A DNA stretch of 10,479 bases from assembly GCA_036397995.1 (NCBI GenBank), contig DASWHX010000086.1, positions 1 through 10,479 on the forward strand, given 5' to 3'. The notes below the pieces were generated by a model. The model did no database searches. It was given only the letters and a program-made list of their open reading frames with translations, and was not told where the DNA came from. Below are positions 8,186 to 10,479 of this stretch, piece after piece (position 1 is the stretch's first letter; every line of letters starts with the position of its first letter). This DNA comes from DASWHX01 sp036397995 (lineage in GTDB: Bacteria; Bacteroidota; Bacteroidia; Cytophagales; Cyclobacteriaceae). The translations under genes were made by a program, and so were the position numbers.

Positions 8186-8608
8186 ATGGTAATCGATAAG
8201 AAGAAATTCCTGGTTATTTCATTTGTGGCATCTGGCATCTTATTTATTAATTCAATTTTTGTGGTCCAGGAATCATCTTTTGAAGAGAGTATTAAGAGGG
8301 GTGAAATCATTTACAAAAAAGACTGCATTACCTGTCATATGGAAAATGGCGAAGGTATTCCTGGAGTATTTCCTCCCCTGGCTAAATCCGATTTTCTGCT
8401 TGAACACCTGGACAAAAGTATCTCTGCAATTATAAATGGTCTGTCAGGTGAAATTTCAGTCAACGGGCAAATCTACTTTGGTCAAATGGAGCCTGTCAAA
8501 TTAACTGACCAGGAAATAGCTGATGTTCTGAATTATTCAAGAAATAGTTGGGGAAATAAAGCAAATGAAATTAAAGCGGAAGAAGTAGCGGCCCAAAGAA
8601 CTAAATAA
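8186..8608 (+). CDS. Small mono-haem class I cytochrome c
   Basis: The 140-residue protein has a basic start (MVIDKKK) followed by a hydrophobic stretch (~8-28) that serves as signal peptide or membrane anchor; no lipobox Cys is seen. The haem site is CITCH (Cys47, Cys50, His51), followed by ENGEGIPGVFPPL, typical of this cytochrome subfamily. Met101 in YFGQMEPVKL is the likely sixth ligand, and LTDQEIADVLNYSRNSWGN is the usual C-terminal helix. It should carry single electrons in the periplasm. Relatives often sit beside PQQ-type dehydrogenases, but none is present here. It lies 29 bases after the papain-like gene on the same strand without a convincing terminator or promoter between them, so read-through from the caspase operon is likely. 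A functional link to those genes is not shown. Confidence 0.9.
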   Translation: MVIDKKKFLVISFVASGILFINSIFVVQESSFEESIKRGEIIYKKDCITCHMENGEGIPGVFPPLAKSDFLLEHLDKSISAIINGLSGEISVNGQIYFGQMEPVKLTDQEIADVLNYSRNSWGNKANEIKAEEVAAQRTK

Positions 8609-9136
8609 TTATTTCGCTGACATAAAAGCTTCAATATTCGTTAATATGGATCGAACTTCCCGGTCCATTTCAATACGTACCTTGCTCCATCCCACATCAT
8701 CACCTTCAAACTCGCAAAGTCCATGAGCCTTTCCCAAGTTTTGACAACGCTGTTGTGTTTTCAATGAAATGTGATAAATATCATAGACCTTGTATCTGAG
8801 TACACTGGAATTTAGATTGACAGATAATGTCAGGCCAAATGAATAATTGCTATCGACCTCTTCAATTAAAGATATCCGGAGAATTTTTTTGAGAAGGATA
8901 CCGGATGAAGAACTCTGAGTAAAGATTAAAGTGTCCTGTTCATTCGTAACCTGACCGGAAGCCCAGGTCGAGATTCTAAAGATAGCACTGTCCAGATTCT
9001 GATTCAAAACTTCGACGCTGTCTTCATAAAAGGCATTACCTTCCTCATCCAATTGAAATTCAATATCTTGTGCAGGCGTTAAGTTGCTGCATATCAAAAT
9101 AAAAATTATCCACCCAAATTTCTGTCTTTTCAACAT
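8609..9136 (-). CDS. Secreted protein with DUF4468-like (TBP-like fold) domain
   Basis: This is a 175-residue protein of unknown function. The start at 9136 gives a 23-residue signal peptide (MLKRQKFGWIIFILICSNLTPAQ without the mature part), close in length to those of its neighbours; an in-frame ATG at 9157 adds seven residues and cannot be excluded. The mature part opens with FQLDEEGNAFYEDSVEV and then L(D)SAIFRISTWAS, which resembles the opening of DUF4468 domains, where one strand is followed by a helix with an aromatic W. Later strands (SYSFGLTLSVNL-like and LRYKVYDIYHISL) fit the same fold. Two cysteines (in QRCQN and GLCEFE) could form a disulphide. Its stop codon directly abuts that of the convergent cytochrome gene. 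The domain call is from memory of the pattern and is moderate. Confidence 0.72.
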   Translation of the reverse strand: MLKRQKFGWIIFILICSNLTPAQDIEFQLDEEGNAFYEDSVEVLNQNLDSAIFRISTWASGQVTNEQDTLIFTQSSSSGILLKKILRISLIEEVDSNYSFGLTLSVNLNSSVLRYKVYDIYHISLKTQQRCQNLGKAHGLCEFEGDDVGWSKVRIEMDREVRSILTNIEAFMSAK

Positions 9137-9235
9137 TCGAACATTTAACCCCAACATAACTAAAAACCGGATATTTATAGAATTAGAACCTCAGGAATTA
9201 ATAAATTGAATTCCATAACACTTAAAATAACGACA

Positions 9236-9571
9236 ATGGATAAGCCTTACTACAAACCGGAAGATTTGGGAAAATTTGGTCAGATAACCCAATGGCAAGA
9301 AGAGTTGGGGAAAAAATTCTTTGATTATTATAACTCGGTTTTCGAACCAGGCGCCTTAACAGCCAGGGAGAAAGCGTTAATTGCACTGGCAGTCAGCCAT
9401 ACGGTGCAGTGTCCTTATTGTATTGATGCGTACACTACCGCCAGTCTGGAAAATGGTGCGGATGAAAAACAGATGATGGAGGCGGTTCACGTTGCCGCGG
9501 CAATCCGGAGTGGATCAAGTCTTGTTCATGGGGTACAAATGATGAATAAATCCAGGGAGATACTGATGTAA
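9236..9571 (+). CDS. AhpD / carboxymuconolactone-decarboxylase-family peroxidase-like protein (arsenosugar-associated type)
   Basis: The 111-residue protein begins at ATG 9236 (MDKPYYKPEDLGKFG), the usual start of this subfamily; an upstream in-frame TTG at 9206 is not needed. It has the AhpD-like core: ALTAREKALIALAVSH, then a redox CPYC motif (Cys59, Cys62) in CPYCIDAYT, then a helix with EAVHVAAAIRSG and SLVHGVQM. Classical AhpD proteins have CxxCxxxH; here the His position is Tyr, as I recall for proteins annotated as arsenosugar biosynthesis-associated peroxidase-like. There is no signal peptide, so it should be cytoplasmic. Relatives usually accompany a radical-SAM arsenosugar enzyme and an arsenic methyltransferase, but no such gene is in this window. 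Family membership is firm, the subfamily likely, and the reaction unproven. Confidence 0.87.
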   Translation: MDKPYYKPEDLGKFGQITQWQEELGKKFFDYYNSVFEPGALTAREKALIALAVSHTVQCPYCIDAYTTASLENGADEKQMMEAVHVAAAIRSGSSLVHGVQMMNKSREILM

Positions 9572-9607
9572 ATGGTGAAACTCAGCTTCGCTTATTTTAG
9601 ATACTCC

Positions 9608-10150
9608 TTAATACACATTGATCCCCTCAAAGAGGACAGTTTCACCAGGTGAGATCAGATTTCCAATCAAAGTCAGCGTATCATTGAATGAGCCTGATAG
9701 CACCATTTTCGTCTTATGAATTGTGGGGTATAACCTGAAAGTAAACGCGCCCTGATTAGTAAAAATAGTTCCGGTGGCATAGATCTCTTTACCGGAAGTT
9801 TTCACTTCATAATTCTCTACCTTTCCTCTTAGGGTCATACCACCTATGCCATTCCATCCTCTCATACCAGGCAGCATTAGTTGAACGACGCCGTCTTTTT
9901 GTTTAACTGCAACAAAGTTATTCGGAGTATTGAGAAAACCGTGATTGTTCCTTTCATCCAATAACGCCGTAACTTCCAGTACCCATTCGGAATTGGTAAC
10001 CATTTCCTTTATTTTGGCCTCAACTGCCTCTTGCTCTTGCAGTCTTTGCTCCTTTTTTTCTTGCCTGGTTAGTTTTTTATCCGACCTGATTTCCTGAGGA
10101 AATGCCACAAATGGGATAAAAACTATTATCACTATTAAGAATCGTCTCAT
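9608..10150 (-). CDS. Secreted DUF4251-like protein
   Basis: This 180-residue protein has a short signal peptide (MRRFLIVIIVFIPFVAFPQ), then a highly charged Lys/Glu/Gln segment (~22-50, KLTRQEKKEQRLQEQEAVEAK) predicted to be a helix or coiled coil, then a beta-rich domain. The order of a charged helix, SEWVLEVTAL, NFVAVKQKDGVVQLMLPGM, GGMTLRGKVENYEVK and a final beta-hairpin closing with GETVLFEGINVY matches the DUF4251 family of Bacteroidota. The family's function is unknown, and it is expected in the periplasm or at the outer membrane. The gene is convergent with the AhpD-like gene (36 bases between stops). It has a candidate promoter at 10176-10205 and a strong Shine-Dalgarno match touching the start codon. 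The start is well fixed by the signal peptide. Confidence 0.82.
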   Translation of the reverse strand: MRRFLIVIIVFIPFVAFPQEIRSDKKLTRQEKKEQRLQEQEAVEAKIKEMVTNSEWVLEVTALLDERNNHGFLNTPNNFVAVKQKDGVVQLMLPGMRGWNGIGGMTLRGKVENYEVKTSGKEIYATGTIFTNQGAFTFRLYPTIHKTKMVLSGSFNDTLTLIGNLISPGETVLFEGINVY

Positions 10151-10159
10151 ATCACCTCC
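10151..10159 (-). promoter_or_regulatory. Extended Shine-Dalgarno site abutting the DUF4251-like start codon
   Basis: On the minus strand GGAGGTGAT is followed directly by ATG. All nine bases can pair with the 16S rRNA 3' tail (AUCACCUCC). GGAGG to ATG spacing is four bases, slightly tight. None of the other complete genes in the window has such a site upstream of its chosen start, as expected for Bacteroidota. Confidence 0.7.
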
Positions 10160-10175
10160 GTTTCCTGATTAATTG

Positions 10176-10205
10176 CAAAAAGTATTCCATATTGAGGTTT
10201 GGCAA
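10176..10205 (-). promoter_or_regulatory. Candidate promoter for the DUF4251-like gene
   Basis: Read on the minus strand, TTG (10205-10203), an 18-base gap and TACTTTTTG (10184-10176) resemble the Bacteroidota pattern TTG-N17-23-TAnnTTTG, with one extra T in the -7 element. It lies 25 bases upstream of the ATG, between ssrA and the gene, so the gene need not depend on read-through from ssrA. Confidence 0.4.
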
Positions 10206-10240
10206 GTTTTGAGATTGAGCAATGAAAATTCCATTTATAA

Positions 10241-10260
10241 ACGCGTAAATAAGTCCGCGT
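10241..10260 (-). terminator. Possible weak intrinsic terminator downstream of ssrA
   Basis: On the minus strand ACGCG, a 10-base loop and CGCGT form a perfect five-pair GC-rich stem, followed by TTTATAAAT. The stem is short and the U-tract is interrupted. It overlaps the base of the larger hairpin at 10253-10287, so the two cannot fully form together. Confidence 0.3.
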
Positions 10261-10287
10261 CAAAGCCCCTATGGGACTATGGCGGGC
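10253..10287 (-). repeat. Imperfect hairpin directly downstream of the tmRNA 3' end
   Basis: The core at 10259-10283 pairs GTCAAAGCCCC with GGGACTATGGC with two mismatches and one G-T pair around a TAT loop. With bulges the outer bases GTCCGC and GGGC extend the stem. It begins five bases after the tmRNA discriminator base. It may be an RNA-processing or termination structure, or a copy of a dispersed palindromic element. Confidence 0.45.
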
Positions 10288-10291
10288 GAAG

Positions 10292-10479
10292 TGGAGCCGG
10301 AGGGATTCGAACCCTCGTCCAGATAAGGAAACCTGCAGCTTTCTACATGCTTATTTTTCCTTGGTTTTCGAGCCGGGCTTGGTGGAAAACAAACCAAAAC
10401 CCAGCCTTAGTTGCAATTGAGTTTCACTTTGACATCACAACACCTGCTAAAGCTAGTTTTGCATTTCGATGTCCTGTAG
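10292..10479 (-). ncRNA. ssrA: tmRNA (transfer-messenger RNA), 3' half; 5' part outside window
   Basis: Read on the minus strand, the end of this RNA carries the tRNA-like domain: GGAC, then the T-arm GAGGG-TTCGAAT-CCCTC, then the acceptor strand CGGCTCC and discriminator A at 10292. Just upstream is TAAGCATGTAG, a near-invariant tmRNA block (as in E. coli ACUAAGCAUGUAGUACC). The terminal CCA is not encoded (CTT follows). The bases further upstream fall in the pseudoknot region. About half of a typical 350-400-base tmRNA is present. The tag reading frame and 5' acceptor strand should lie beyond 10479. tmRNA with SmpB rescues stalled ribosomes and tags the nascent chain for degradation. Confidence 0.96.

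Noticed and set aside
5618..8608. A bacterial apoptosis-like link between the caspase-like protein and cytochrome c.
   Set aside because: The proteins share an operon-like layout only. The cytochrome has no unusual domain, the caspase has no recruitment domain, and both are exported, so the analogy has no support in the sequence.
9206..9235. TTG-started N-terminal extension of the AhpD-like protein.
   Set aside because: The ATG at 9236 gives the usual family N-terminus, and the ten extra residues match nothing in the family.
10443..10459. On the minus strand, AAACTAGCTTTAGCAGG looks like the end of a tmRNA tag (…ALA).
   Set aside because: No stop codon follows in that frame at the right place (GCA is followed by GGT). 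The site is only ~150-165 bases from the 3' end, whereas tags lie about 240-270 from it. The true tag should be beyond the window.
1..10479. CRISPR arrays, insertion sequences, transposases or integration sites.
   Set aside because: No short regularly spaced direct repeats, transposase-like frames or terminal inverted repeats were seen. The tmRNA 3' end is a common integration site, but no integrase or repeated T-arm copy is present in the window.

Overview
The window comes from a member of the Bacteroidota, probably of the Cytophagia type. The phylum rests on several signs: a type IX secretion (Por) sorting domain, DUF4251-, DUF4468- and DUF4384-like proteins, a TAnnTTTG-type promoter element, and almost no Shine-Dalgarno sites. 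The class is only an inference. Seven protein genes and the 3' half of a tmRNA gene fill the window. No gene-free stretch reaches 300 bases.

Positions 1-5559 hold the 3' part of one giant surface-protein gene that is open from base 1, so its true start lies upstream. It encodes ~330-residue repeats, an MBG/Ig-like module, a regular six-repeat NHL-like propeller, a module containing a GWNLIGNPYPF motif, and a C-terminal T9SS sorting domain.

Positions 5618-8608 hold three same-strand genes for exported proteins. First is a caspase-like peptidase with its His/Cys dyad intact. One base later comes a papain-like protein whose catalytic Cys and His are both replaced (Ser72 and Leu223) while the oxyanion Gln and the Asn remain, followed by a DUF4384-like domain. 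A small mono-haem cytochrome c follows after 29 bases. A candidate promoter precedes the caspase gene. The pairing of an apparently active caspase-like enzyme with a papain-like pseudoenzyme is the most interesting feature of the window.

Positions 8609-10150 hold a minus-strand DUF4468-like secreted protein, a divergent plus-strand AhpD/carboxymuconolactone-decarboxylase-family protein of the arsenosugar-associated type, and a minus-strand DUF4251-like secreted protein. The last has an extended Shine-Dalgarno match directly against its ATG, which is unusual for this phylum.

Positions 10292-10479 are the 3' half of ssrA (tmRNA) on the minus strand, cut by the window end. Just beyond its 3' end lies an imperfect hairpin, overlapped by a second small stem-loop that may be the terminator.
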